Shown here in pieces: positions 49,173 through 57,666 of a stretch of DNA of 64,000 nt. The DNA comes from Comamonadaceae bacterium (GTDB taxonomy: Bacteria > Pseudomonadota > Gammaproteobacteria > Burkholderiales > Burkholderiaceae_C): NCBI GenBank assembly GCA_947455465.1, contig CANGNS010000001.1, forward strand, positions 124,001 to 188,000, in the 5' to 3' direction. The notes under the pieces were generated by a model that did not search any database, was not told where the DNA came from, and was given only the letters and a program-made list of their open reading frames with translations. The position numbers were made by a program, and so were the translations under genes. Each line of letters opens with the position of its first letter. Position 1 is the first letter of the stretch.

Positions 49173-49223
49173 TTTATCTACTCCTAAAAAAATGCAATCT
49201 GTCCAAATCAGTGAAAGTACGGT

Positions 49224-49275
49224 CTATGGGCAAATAAGCCCCGTGCAAGCCCCGCGCTTTTCCCACAGCCCATAG
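49224..49275. repeat. Inverted repeat in leader of TonB receptor
   Basis: CTATGGGC (49224-49231) and GCCCATAG (49268-49275) are perfect inverted 8-mers 36 bp apart, about 50-100 bp before the receptor start; CCATAG/CTATGG recurs twice more before dacB. It may be an operator pair or a leader hairpin. Confidence 0.25.
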
Positions 49276-49440
49276 TGACGCAAAAACCCATTGTCAACAA
49301 GGGGTAAATATCTGCAAAGTCACAGTTTTGTAATGAATCATACCGCGCAAACCATAACTTATCGGAATACCTCCATAGGAATACCGCGCAGCAAGGGTGA
49401 CTCCTATGGGCGCCTGGACAAAATTGGTGAGAATGGTGCC

Positions 49441-50919
49441 ATGCAGCGCCCCACCCTTGGTTCCAACCCCATCGCAGCCCGGACGGTAAGTTACCGCTGG
49501 CTGCTCGCTTTATGCACAACGACCCTGGCCGCCTGCGCCAGTGCGCCACCGCCCAGTACCCTGCCGCCGCCCGTGCGCGCCGCCCTGGACAAAGCTGGCC
49601 TGGGCCCAGAAACCTTGGGGGTGGTCGCCTACCCGCTGACGGGCAAGGCGGCGGGCCTGGCCATCAACCCCCACAAGGCGCAGCAGCCCGGCTCGACCAT
49701 GAAAATCGTCACCACGCTGGTGGCGCTGGACCGCCTGGGCACCAATGCACGTGGGCGCACCGACTTGCTCGCAGCGGCCCCACCCCAAGGCGGCATCGTG
49801 GAGGGCCCCCTTTACTTGCGCGGCGGGGCTGATAGCGACCTGGATTGGGACAGCCTCTGGGGCCTGCTGCGCCAATTGCGCGAGCAAGGCGTGCAAGAAA
49901 TCCGGGGTGGCTTGGTCGTGGACCGCCAGCTCTTTAACCCGCCCCGCTTGGACGTGGGCGCAACGCCTTTTGATGCCTCGCCCGAGTTCCAGTACAACGT
50001 GATCCCGGATGCGCTGTACCTCAATTCCAGCTTGTTGAGCTACGTGCTGCGCTCGGACGACCAAGGCGTCAGCGTGCGCACCAGCCCGGCGCTGAAAAAT
50101 TTGGATTTGGATACCAGTGCAATGTTGCTAAACGACAACAGTTGTGCCCAATGGGAAGCCAGCTGGGTCCTCCCCCAGACCAGCACCGAGGGCGGGCGCA
50201 TGCGCGTTCGCTTTCTTGGCCAATTTCCCAAAAACTGCAGCCAGACGCTGGAACTGCAATTGCTCGACCGCCAATGGCTGACCGCCGCCGTCGTGCGTCA
50301 GCTGTGGGAGGAGCTCGGCGGGCGTATCAGCGGACCGGACGCAGAAGGCGGCACGCCCAATAGCGCCGTGGTTTTGGCCACCCACATGGGGCGACCGTTT
50401 GCCGAAGTGGCGCGCGGCATGATGAAGCGCTCGGACAACCCGCTCACGCGCCTGACTTATTTGCGCTTGGGCGCGCTCAACGCCGCGCCCGGCGAACCGA
50501 CGCTGGCGGCAGCATCGCGCGTCGTGAACGATTGGTTGCGCGCCAAAGGCATACCCACCGAGGGCTTGGTGATGGACAACGGCTCGGGGCTTTCGCGCAG
50601 CGAGCGCATCAGCGCGCAGCAAATGGCCGCTCTTTTGGAAAACGCCTACCGCAGCCCTGTTGCACCCGAACTGCTGGGCACCATGCCGGTGGCCGGTGTT
50701 GATGGAACGCTGGGACGGCGTTTTAAGGACACCCCGGTCCAAGGCCGGGCGCGCCTGAAAACCGGCACCTTGCGCAACGTGGTGGCCTTGGCCGGCTATG
50801 TGCAGGACCAGGACAACAACACCTGGATTGTGGTGGCCATGCTCAACCATGACGAGGCGCCAGCCAAAGGGCGTCCGGTGATTGACAGCATCATCCAATG
50901 GGTGGCAGCGCCCCATTGA
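49441..50919 (+). CDS. dacB: D-Ala-D-Ala carboxypeptidase/endopeptidase (PBP4), lipoprotein
   Basis: A 492-residue class C penicillin-binding protein that trims and cleaves murein peptides. ATG 49441 is chosen since it gives a lipoprotein signal with lipobox LAAC (Cys32). The active site has Ser85 and Lys88 (PGSTMKIV), the SxN-equivalent in DNGSGLSRSERIS and KTGTLRN near the C-terminus; the PBP4-specific insert lies between the first two. Lipid anchoring is unusual for DacB, which is soluble in E. coli. The next gene starts 26 bp downstream. Confidence 0.9.
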   Translation: MQRPTLGSNPIAARTVSYRWLLALCTTTLAACASAPPPSTLPPPVRAALDKAGLGPETLGVVAYPLTGKAAGLAINPHKAQQPGSTMKIVTTLVALDRLGTNARGRTDLLAAAPPQGGIVEGPLYLRGGADSDLDWDSLWGLLRQLREQGVQEIRGGLVVDRQLFNPPRLDVGATPFDASPEFQYNVIPDALYLNSSLLSYVLRSDDQGVSVRTSPALKNLDLDTSAMLLNDNSCAQWEASWVLPQTSTEGGRMRVRFLGQFPKNCSQTLELQLLDRQWLTAAVVRQLWEELGGRISGPDAEGGTPNSAVVLATHMGRPFAEVARGMMKRSDNPLTRLTYLRLGALNAAPGEPTLAAASRVVNDWLRAKGIPTEGLVMDNGSGLSRSERISAQQMAALLENAYRSPVAPELLGTMPVAGVDGTLGRRFKDTPVQGRARLKTGTLRNVVALAGYVQDQDNNTWIVVAMLNHDEAPAKGRPVIDSIIQWVAAPH

Positions 50920-50945
50920 TGCGCGCGCACGCACAGGCTTTGTAG

Positions 50946-51794
50946 ATGCGAAAACTGGCCCTGCTGTTGTGCTTTGCGGCGTGGGGCGCATGGGGCCCAC
51001 TGGCTTGGGCTCAAGCGCTGTCCTGGGAGACCATCCGCCCTGGCCTGCAGTACGCGCGGCAAGACGTTGATATCGAAGGCACCACAAGCCAGCACCGCCT
51101 GCATTGGCTGCGCCTGGACCTGGCCCAGCCCGATCTGCATCTGGCGCTCAGCCCCCAAGTCTGCGCAGGGCTGCAAATGCCCGCCCTGGACCGTCCGCCT
51201 ATTGTGGCGAGCATGAATGCCTCGTTTTTTAGCAAGGAATTTTTCACCCGGGGGCACACCGTCTCGCAGGGCCAGGTGTGGAGGGGCAATTACCGCCTGG
51301 CCGACAGCCCGGTGCTCGCTTGCACAACCGGGCGCAAATGCCAAGCGCTGCACCAGGCGCCCGCACAAGAATCGCCGACCTGGGCGAACGCGGCAGCCGG
51401 CGTGCAATCTCTCATTCAGAGCGGGCGCGCCCGCAGCGACGCAGACGATGCGCAATGCGGCGCGTTTTGCACCACCACGCATCCACGCTCGGCCGTGGGC
51501 CTGGATGCCAGCGGGCAAACCATGGTCTGGGTGGCCGCCGAAGGCCGCCAAAAACAAGTCGCCGGCCTCGCCCTGGCTCCATTGGCGCGCCTGATGCAAG
51601 CGCAAGGTGTAGCCGAGGCCATCAATTTCGACGGCGGCGGCAGCACCGCCTTGCACGTACTGGGGCAAGCCCGCACGCACCGCCCCGATAACGAGCCGCA
51701 AGCGCGCGCCATCGCCAACGCCTGGGTGCTCAGCACCCAGGCCGACCTCGACTGGGCCGCAATCTGCCCAAAGCCCCCCGCTTCGCAGCCCTAA
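50946..51794 (+). CDS. Phosphodiester glycosidase family protein
   Basis: A 282-residue exported protein (signal cleaved near AWA-Q, residue 22) of the NAGPA/DUF2233 family. Typical are [31 protein letters not shown] and INFDGGGSTALHV. The human relative removes GlcNAc from GlcNAc-1-phospho-mannose; bacterial members act on phosphodiester-linked sugars. Placed behind dacB, it could strip sugar-phosphate decorations from walls or polysaccharides. It ends two bases before convergent mepA. Confidence 0.85.
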   Translation: MRKLALLLCFAAWGAWGPLAWAQALSWETIRPGLQYARQDVDIEGTTSQHRLHWLRLDLAQPDLHLALSPQVCAGLQMPALDRPPIVASMNASFFSKEFFTRGHTVSQGQVWRGNYRLADSPVLACTTGRKCQALHQAPAQESPTWANAAAGVQSLIQSGRARSDADDAQCGAFCTTTHPRSAVGLDASGQTMVWVAAEGRQKQVAGLALAPLARLMQAQGVAEAINFDGGGSTALHVLGQARTHRPDNEPQARAIANAWVLSTQADLDWAAICPKPPASQP

Positions 51795-51796
51795 GC

Positions 51797-52675
51797 CTAT
51801 TTTTGGGGCCCAGGGGCGCGGAGCACGCCCGCACAGGCTGCGGGCAGCTTGTCCAGCGTTAAGGGCGCGGGGGGTGGAAGCGGCTTGGGGTGCAAGGCCT
51901 CTTGGGTAAACCAGCCCTCCAAACTCGCGTCACAGCCGTCACCTTCGGGCGTGGGCTCCTGGGCCTCGCACTGGGTGGCGCCGGCCGGGCAATGCAAGCG
52001 CACATGAAAGTGGTAATCATGCCCATGCTCAGGCCGGATTTTGCGCAACCACGGCGCGCCTTTGTCGCTAGCGCACAGCGCCTTTTTGATGGCGGCATTC
52101 ACAAAAATGCGTTGTACCGCAGCGTCCATGGCGGCGGTGCGCAACAGCGCCGTGTGGGCGGGCGACCAGCTCGTGGGCTCAATGTCCAGACGATCGGCGC
52201 GCACCAGCGAGATGGACGAAAGGTTTTCGCGCTCGCCTGCCGGCATGCGCTCGGCGGGCATGGGGCGGTACCAAATATCGGCGTCCAGGCCAAGTTGGTG
52301 GCTGGCGTGCCCGGTCAGCATGGGGCCGCCCCGAGGCTGGGCCATATCGCCGATCAAAATTCCGGGCCAGCCGCCGGCCTGGGCGGCGGCCGGTGCAAAG
52401 CGCTCCAAAAATGCAATCAGCGCGGGATGGCCCCAGTTACGCTTGCGCGATGGGCGCATTACCTGCCACTGCGGCCCATCGGCGGGCAGCGCCTGCGCGC
52501 CGGCCAGGCAGCCTTTGGAGTAGTAACCGATGGGCTCGGGCACCATGGCTGCGGGCGCGCTGGCCTTGCCAAACCATTTTTTCGCCGGCACCGGCGCCGC
52601 GCCCACTGCCGCACCCATCCACAGGCCTATGAGGGCACCGACCCAGGCCCCGCGAAGCAGGCGCGTGGCCCGCAT
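51797..52675 (-). CDS. mepA: Penicillin-insensitive murein endopeptidase
   Basis: A 292-residue LAS-type zinc endopeptidase that cuts D-Ala-mDAP cross-links. The signal peptide covers about residues 1-27. Zinc ligands are in GHASHQLGLDADIW (His and Asp) and in HDYHFHVRLHC; paired cysteines near 55, 205 and 245 fit the disulfides of MepA. ATG 52675 overlaps the stop of the upstream LD-carboxypeptidase by one base, so the two are translated together. Confidence 0.92.
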   Translation of the reverse strand: MRATRLLRGAWVGALIGLWMGAAVGAAPVPAKKWFGKASAPAAMVPEPIGYYSKGCLAGAQALPADGPQWQVMRPSRKRNWGHPALIAFLERFAPAAAQAGGWPGILIGDMAQPRGGPMLTGHASHQLGLDADIWYRPMPAERMPAGERENLSSISLVRADRLDIEPTSWSPAHTALLRTAAMDAAVQRIFVNAAIKKALCASDKGAPWLRKIRPEHGHDYHFHVRLHCPAGATQCEAQEPTPEGDGCDASLEGWFTQEALHPKPLPPPAPLTLDKLPAACAGVLRAPGPQK

Positions 52676-53745
52676 CACAAGACCGCCGGGCCTAGCAATT
52701 GCAGTGTTCCGGCATCGGCGTCCATCTCGGCGTCCAGACCCACCGGCAGGGTGAACTTGCGTTTGATATGCCCGATCATGGCACCGCGGTAGACCGGCAC
52801 GTTCAGGGGCAAAAAGTAATCGTCAAACACCTCGTCCAGGGTCAAATTTCCGTAGCGCCCATCGCCGGGTTCGCACTTGGTGAACTTGCCCAGCACCACG
52901 CCCGCGAGCTGGTCCAAGGCGCCGCACAGACGCAAGGTAGAGAGCATGCGGTCCACGCGGTAAATGTATTCATTGACTTCTTCGATAAACAAAATACAGC
53001 CGCGCGTATCGGGCATGTAAGCCGAACCCGCCAAGGACGACAGCACCGCCAAATTCCCCCCGGCCAAGCGGCCCCGCGCTTTGCCCGGGCGCACGGTGCT
53101 GGTGCGGTCCTGGGTCTGGACCAGGTTGTCGCCTTTTTCACCACTGGGGTTGCGCAGCACAGGCGCTTGCGCCTGCATCACGATGGCACGAAACGAGGCC
53201 AGGCTGAAGTCATTCCACTCCGACTCGGCAACCGGGCAATGAAAAGTCACCAAGCCGGTGTGCCGCTGAATGCCGTTGACCAGCGCCGTCAGGTCCGAAA
53301 AACCGCCAAAGAATTTGGGCTTGGCGCGGATCAGCGCGTAATCGAGCTTGTCGATGATGCGGTTACAACCCGAGCCGCCGGTCATGGCGATCAGGCCGGC
53401 CACCTCGTCATCGGCAAACAAGGCATTGATATCGCTGGCACGTTCGACGTCGGTGCCTGCAAAGTGGCCGTAGCGGCTGCGGGCATGGGCACCGACCTTG
53501 ACCTTAAAGCCCAAAGCCTGCAAGGCCTCGATCGCCAACTGCATCGGCTCGCGCTCAAAAGTTGCGCTGGCCGGGCTGAACAAGCCAACGGTGTCGCCGG
53601 GGCGCAGACGCCGCGCCTTCAGGATCGGCCAGCTTGGCGCTGTTGCAGCGGCCGGGGCCGCAAATGCAGGCGCTGCGCCCGCCGCGCCCAAGGCGGCAGC
53701 CCCCACGCCTACGGACTGAAAAAACTGGCGTCTTTGAACCGTCAT
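52675..53745 (-). CDS. Tat-exported LD-carboxypeptidase (peptidase S66)
   Basis: A 356-residue S66 peptidase with a twin-arginine signal (QRRQFFQSVGVGAAALG at 4-20, cleavage near AFA). The catalytic elbow GGFSDLTAL, the MTGGSGCNRIID block and the VGLDAEMDADAGTLQLLGPAV end fit the LdcA family, and the second half includes CILFIEEVNEYIYRVDRML. LdcA enzymes are normally cytoplasmic; export would let it remove D-Ala from murein tetrapeptides in the periplasm. It differs clearly from the paralogue at 2627. Confidence 0.9.
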   Translation of the reverse strand: MTVQRRQFFQSVGVGAAALGAAGAAPAFAAPAAATAPSWPILKARRLRPGDTVGLFSPASATFEREPMQLAIEALQALGFKVKVGAHARSRYGHFAGTDVERASDINALFADDEVAGLIAMTGGSGCNRIIDKLDYALIRAKPKFFGGFSDLTALVNGIQRHTGLVTFHCPVAESEWNDFSLASFRAIVMQAQAPVLRNPSGEKGDNLVQTQDRTSTVRPGKARGRLAGGNLAVLSSLAGSAYMPDTRGCILFIEEVNEYIYRVDRMLSTLRLCGALDQLAGVVLGKFTKCEPGDGRYGNLTLDEVFDDYFLPLNVPVYRGAMIGHIKRKFTLPVGLDAEMDADAGTLQLLGPAVL

Positions 53746-53787
53746 GGACTGAGCCTTCCCAATGAAAAATGGATGAAAAATGCCACC

Positions 53788-54408
53788 TTAGCGCACCCGC
53801 TGCAAGGTGTCGCGCACCTGCTCGCGGTCGCCCAGATCAAAATGCCACCACTCCGAATGGATGCCGGTAAACCCGGCTTGGCGCATAGCGGCGCGCAAAA
53901 GACCCCGGTTGTAGAGGTGTGAACTGCGCAATTGGCCGCTGACCAGGTGTTCGGCTTCGCGGTCGGGGTGCGAGGCCAGCGTCATTTCGTCAAAACCCGA
54001 GCCCATGTCCAGCTCCTGGCCTTGGGCGTCCAAAAGCGTGACATCAACGGCCATGCCAAAGGAATGGATAGACCCGCGCTGCGGATGCGCCAGGTACATT
54101 TCCTGCGGGGTGTTTTCAAATAGGCGGTACAGCTGCTCTTGCACCCGCTGCGGGCGCAAAGCGTCCAGCACCCGAATACGCCAGCCTGGCTGCTGTGCCA
54201 CCAGCCAGTGCGCAGCCTGCTGCAGGGCCACAACCGCCTCGGTGCGCAAGTAGGCGCAATCGAGGCCGGCGTACAGCACTTGCTGGACAAAGTTATTGCT
54301 GGTGGCATAGCGCAAATCAACATCGATGTGGACCAAACCCGCCAGGGCCCGAAAGCCAGGGTCGCGGGGCACGTCTTCGCAGGCGATCATGGCGCGCAGG
54401 GGCGGCAC
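53788..54408 (-). CDS. D-Ala-D-Ala dipeptidase (VanX/DdpX type)
   Basis: A 206-residue M15 zinc dipeptidase that splits D-Ala-D-Ala. Zinc ligands are SIHSFGMAVDV (His and Asp) and the EWWHFDL motif (catalytic Glu and His); the DALRPQRVQEQLY segment holds the substrate Arg. The start is GTG 54408, or ATG 54390. No signal peptide is visible, so it should be cytoplasmic. It would feed D-Ala to DadA. One base separates it from the LysR gene. Confidence 0.9.
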   Translation of the reverse strand: MPPLRAMIACEDVPRDPGFRALAGLVHIDVDLRYATSNNFVQQVLYAGLDCAYLRTEAVVALQQAAHWLVAQQPGWRIRVLDALRPQRVQEQLYRLFENTPQEMYLAHPQRGSIHSFGMAVDVTLLDAQGQELDMGSGFDEMTLASHPDREAEHLVSGQLRSSHLYNRGLLRAAMRQAGFTGIHSEWWHFDLGDREQVRDTLQRVR

Positions 54409-54409
54409 G

Positions 54410-55312
54410 CTAGGCGCCTACCAAGGCCAGACTGGCGCGGGCCGCCTCGGTCAGGTATTTCACCAGCCGGCGCGCCGACTGCGCTGGTGGCGCACTGGTG
54501 GCCGTCAGCAGATACAGCTGCACCGACAAGGTCGGCTCCAAAGCCCGCACCCGCACGCGCTGCAGGTCAGCGCCGGCGGCGGTAAAGGGGTCGACCACCG
54601 TCATGCCCGCGCCGGCCTCGGCCAGTGAACAGGCCAGCTGGTAGGTTTGCACCGTAATGCGGCTGGCTACATGCACGCCCTGCTCTTCCAAGGCGCCGGC
54701 GACCAAATTGCCCAGCGGGTCCCCTTCGGCGATAGCGATCAGCGGCGAGCGGATATCGGCCACCTGCAGCGGACCCTCTTGCATCGCCTCCGGGCTGCCC
54801 AAAGGACACAAGGCCATGAGCGGGCCGCTGGCCAAGGGCTCAGCCAGGATGCCGGGATAGCAGGGGTCGTGCAGCGAAAGCGCCAAATCGGCCTCGTTGA
54901 GCAACAAGGCGCTGATGATCTCGCGCGTGTGATGTGTCGCCAAAGTGCAGCGCGCACCAGGAAAAGCCGCGCCCCACTGCACGATGGCCGAGGGCACGAT
55001 AGACACCCCCAGCGCCGGCGTGCTGACCAGGCGCAGCAGCTCGAACTCGCCGGTGCGCAGGTTATTGGCCAGGCGGCGGATAGACACCAGGTCTTTATTG
55101 AGTTTGTCGATTTCTACGCGCAGGCGCTGGGCCTCGGGCGTGGGGTAGAGCTTGCCGCGCACCCGATTGAACAGCGGGATGCCCAGTTTGAGTTCGCAAT
55201 GCTGCAAAACCTTGGTCACCGCCGGCTGCGAAATATGCAACAACTGGGCTGCGCCAGTGATCGTGCCAGCCTGCATGATGGCGTGAAAAACCTCGATATG
55301 GCGCAGGCGCAT
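54410..55312 (-). CDS. LysR family regulator inside the murein operon
   Basis: A 300-residue regulator. The helix-turn-helix is at about 5-62 (HIEVFHAIMQAGTITGAAQLLHISQPAVTKVLQHCE) and the effector-binding domain covers the rest. It is encoded between the SpmAB-like protein and the dipeptidase on the same strand, with only 9 and 1 bp gaps, so it is expressed from within the operon it may control. Its sensor ligand is unknown; a muropeptide or D-Ala-D-Ala would fit the neighbourhood. Confidence 0.9.
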   Translation of the reverse strand: MRLRHIEVFHAIMQAGTITGAAQLLHISQPAVTKVLQHCELKLGIPLFNRVRGKLYPTPEAQRLRVEIDKLNKDLVSIRRLANNLRTGEFELLRLVSTPALGVSIVPSAIVQWGAAFPGARCTLATHHTREIISALLLNEADLALSLHDPCYPGILAEPLASGPLMALCPLGSPEAMQEGPLQVADIRSPLIAIAEGDPLGNLVAGALEEQGVHVASRITVQTYQLACSLAEAGAGMTVVDPFTAAGADLQRVRVRALEPTLSVQLYLLTATSAPPAQSARRLVKYLTEAARASLALVGA

Positions 55313-55321
55313 GGCTACCGA

Positions 55322-56560
55322 TCAATGAAAAAAGACGTAGGCGACCCAGATGGAAGCGACAACGCCAGCCAAGTCGGCCAGCAGGCCGTAGCCAATGGCG
55401 TACCGGGGGCGCTTGATGTTGACCGCGCCAAAATACAGCGCCACGATATAGAAAGTCGTGTCCGTCGCGCCCTGTAACACGCAGGCCAGGCGCCCGACAA
55501 AAGAATCCACACCGTAGACCTGCATGGCATCAATCATCATGGCGCGTGCACCGCTGCCGCTGATCGGCTTCATGAGCGCAGTGGGCAAAGCGGGCGTGAA
55601 ATCGCTGTTCCAGCCCATTTGCGTGAACACCCAGGTAAAGCCGCTGACCACGAAATTGAGCACCCCCGAATTGCGCAGCACGCTAATGGCCACCAACATA
55701 CCTACCAGGTAGGGAATGATGGTCAGCGAGGTCTGGATGCCGCCCTTGGCGCCTTCTATAAAAGCATCAAAAATATTGATGCGCTTGCGCAAAGCGCCGA
55801 TCAAAAATGCCGCAATGATGGAGGCTAAAACCACATTGCTCGACACCTTGGAAAACAACTCGATCTCCGGGCGGCTCATGTAGTTGCTCATGTACCAGAC
55901 CATGCCGCCCAGCGCAGCGGTAATGCCGCCTATCCAGCCCAGAATGACCCGGTCCCACAGATTGATGCGTTGGCGAATCGCCACCGACACCATGCCGACC
56001 AGGGCGGCGACATAGGTAGCCACCAGGATGGGCAAAAAGATGTCCGACGGGTCTTTGGCGCCCATGATGGCGCGCTGCGCAATGATGGACAGCGGGATAA
56101 AAGTCAGGCCCGAGGTGTGCAAGACCAAAAACATGATCTGCGGATCGCTGGCCTCCTCTTTGTTGGGGTTCAGGGTCTGCAAACTCTCCATGGCCTTGAG
56201 GCCAAAGGGCGTGGCGGCGTTGTCCAAGCCCAAAAAATTGGCCGAAAAATTCATTACCATATGGCCCGCCGCCGGGTGGTTGCGCGGCACCTGCGGGAAG
56301 ATGCGGGAGAAAAACGGCCCAATCACTTTGGCCACAAACTCGATGGCGCCGGCCTTTTCGCCGATATTGAGCAAGCCCAGCCACAGCGTCATCACGCCGG
56401 CCAAAGGCAAAGCAATGTCCATGACCGCTGTTTTAGAGGCACTAAAAGTGCCTTCGACGATGCGTTTGAACACCTCCACATCGCCCATCAACAACCACTG
56501 CGCCAGCGCAGCCGAAAACCCCACCAGAAAAAACCCGGACCAAATATAAGACAGCGCCAT
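55322..56560 (-). CDS. SpmAB-like nucleoside-recognition (Gate) membrane protein
   Basis: A 412-residue protein with about 10 hydrophobic helices that corresponds to Bacillus spore-maturation proteins SpmA and SpmB joined end to end. Each half has a Gate domain: NFSANFLGLDNAATPFGLKAMESL near 105 and the second near 340-370 (GSGARAMMIDAMQVYG, LQGATDTTFYIVALYFG). SpmA/B influence spore core dehydration, and the Gate fold resembles transporters. Between amiD and vanX genes it is a candidate for moving a murein-derived compound, which is inference only. Confidence 0.85.
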   Translation of the reverse strand: MALSYIWSGFFLVGFSAALAQWLLMGDVEVFKRIVEGTFSASKTAVMDIALPLAGVMTLWLGLLNIGEKAGAIEFVAKVIGPFFSRIFPQVPRNHPAAGHMVMNFSANFLGLDNAATPFGLKAMESLQTLNPNKEEASDPQIMFLVLHTSGLTFIPLSIIAQRAIMGAKDPSDIFLPILVATYVAALVGMVSVAIRQRINLWDRVILGWIGGITAALGGMVWYMSNYMSRPEIELFSKVSSNVVLASIIAAFLIGALRKRINIFDAFIEGAKGGIQTSLTIIPYLVGMLVAISVLRNSGVLNFVVSGFTWVFTQMGWNSDFTPALPTALMKPISGSGARAMMIDAMQVYGVDSFVGRLACVLQGATDTTFYIVALYFGAVNIKRPRYAIGYGLLADLAGVVASIWVAYVFFH

Positions 56561-56568
56561 AGCAGAAC

Positions 56569-57468
56569 TTACCAGCGGGTGGTGTACGGTGCGGCCGCAG
56601 GGCCGGGTTTGGACATGCGCATGCCTTGCGGGTGGGTGGCCACATCCAGGAGCGCGGCGGTTTCGGCGTCAGGCGCGCCGGTATAGACGGCGGGCCGGTA
56701 TTTCATCTGAAAGCTGATCATGCTGTCGCGGGTTAAGTCGTCCCACTGGCCGCTGCGCGAGGTGTTAAAGCCATAGTCCGTGAGGCGGTCCTGGAACCAG
56801 CGCGCATCGGGCAATTGGGCCTCATAGACCGGTTTTTTAGCGGCCACCATGGCAGCATCGGGCCAGGCCATCAGGCCCTCGTCGGCAAAACGTTTCCAGG
56901 GGAACAGCGGGCCGGGGTCTTGTTTACGGCCGGGGGCAATGTCGTTGTGGCCGATGATGCGGTCGGGCCGGATGTTGTGGCGCGCAACAATGTCCTTGCA
57001 CAAAGCGATCACCGCGTCCATCTGCGCTTGCGAGTACGGCGCATACACCTCGCTGCCGTCGGCCCGTCTGCTGGGCCCGGGGTTGACAATTTCGATGCCT
57101 ATCGAACTGGCGTTGAGGTTGCGGTGACCCTGCCAGCCGCTGGGCCCGGCATGCCAGGCGCGCCGGTTTTCGTCCACCAGGCGGTAGATGACAACGGGCT
57201 CATCGCGCACCAAGTAATGGCTGGAGACCGAGCGGTTGGACGGCTTGGTCAGGGTTTGCAGCGAGCTGTCATAGTCGCCCACGGTGTAGTGCAGCACTAA
57301 AAATAGCACCCGGCTATCTTGGTTTTCCGAGGTGTAGCTGGTATCCAGACGCACGCCGCTTGCGCAACCGCCCAGCGCCAGGGCGGCCAGCACGCCCAAC
57401 AAGAGGGGCTGCAAGCGCTGCACAAGGCGTGCTAATAATGAAGGGCCATGGGTCATAGGGGCAGGCAA
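56569..57468 (-). CDS. amiD: AmiD-like N-acetylmuramoyl-L-alanine amidase, lipoprotein
   Basis: A 299-residue zinc amidase of the amidase_2/AmpD fold. The N-terminus has a lipoprotein signal with lipobox LGGC (Cys near 35). Zinc ligands are in LVLHYTVG, RAWHAGPSGWQGHRNLN and GHNDIAPGRKQDPG. A C-terminal peptidoglycan-binding-like helix domain (about 215-275, SMISFQMKYRP) follows. It cleaves the sugar-peptide bond of muropeptides at the outer membrane. It heads the minus-strand operon amiD-spmAB-lysR-vanX-ldcA-mepA. Confidence 0.92.
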   Translation of the reverse strand: MPAPMTHGPSLLARLVQRLQPLLLGVLAALALGGCASGVRLDTSYTSENQDSRVLFLVLHYTVGDYDSSLQTLTKPSNRSVSSHYLVRDEPVVIYRLVDENRRAWHAGPSGWQGHRNLNASSIGIEIVNPGPSRRADGSEVYAPYSQAQMDAVIALCKDIVARHNIRPDRIIGHNDIAPGRKQDPGPLFPWKRFADEGLMAWPDAAMVAAKKPVYEAQLPDARWFQDRLTDYGFNTSRSGQWDDLTRDSMISFQMKYRPAVYTGAPDAETAALLDVATHPQGMRMSKPGPAAAPYTTRW

Positions 57469-57516
57469 TCCGCGAAAAAAGAGGGGTTCAGCGTACTACG
57501 GTCGGTCCGCACGGGT

Positions 57517-57562
57517 GCATAGCCATCTTACCGTAGGCCATAACAATCAGGTATGGCTGTGC
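57517..57562. promoter_or_regulatory. Inverted repeat in divergent control region
   Basis: GCATAGCCAT (57517-57526) and ATGGCTGTGC (57553-57562) are inverted with one mismatch, 26 bp apart, in the 198-bp gap between the divergent amiD and murQ operons. It is a possible binding site of the LysR regulator. A TACAAT at 57632 could be the -10 element of the plus-strand operon. Confidence 0.3.
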
Positions 57563-57666
57563 GACCAGTGCCAACGCGTCCATGCTGAGACGGCCAAGTG
57601 CGCCCCATAGCGGCGCGGCGAGGCCTCGCACTACAATGAATTTTCATTTTTTACGCGCCAGCCATA

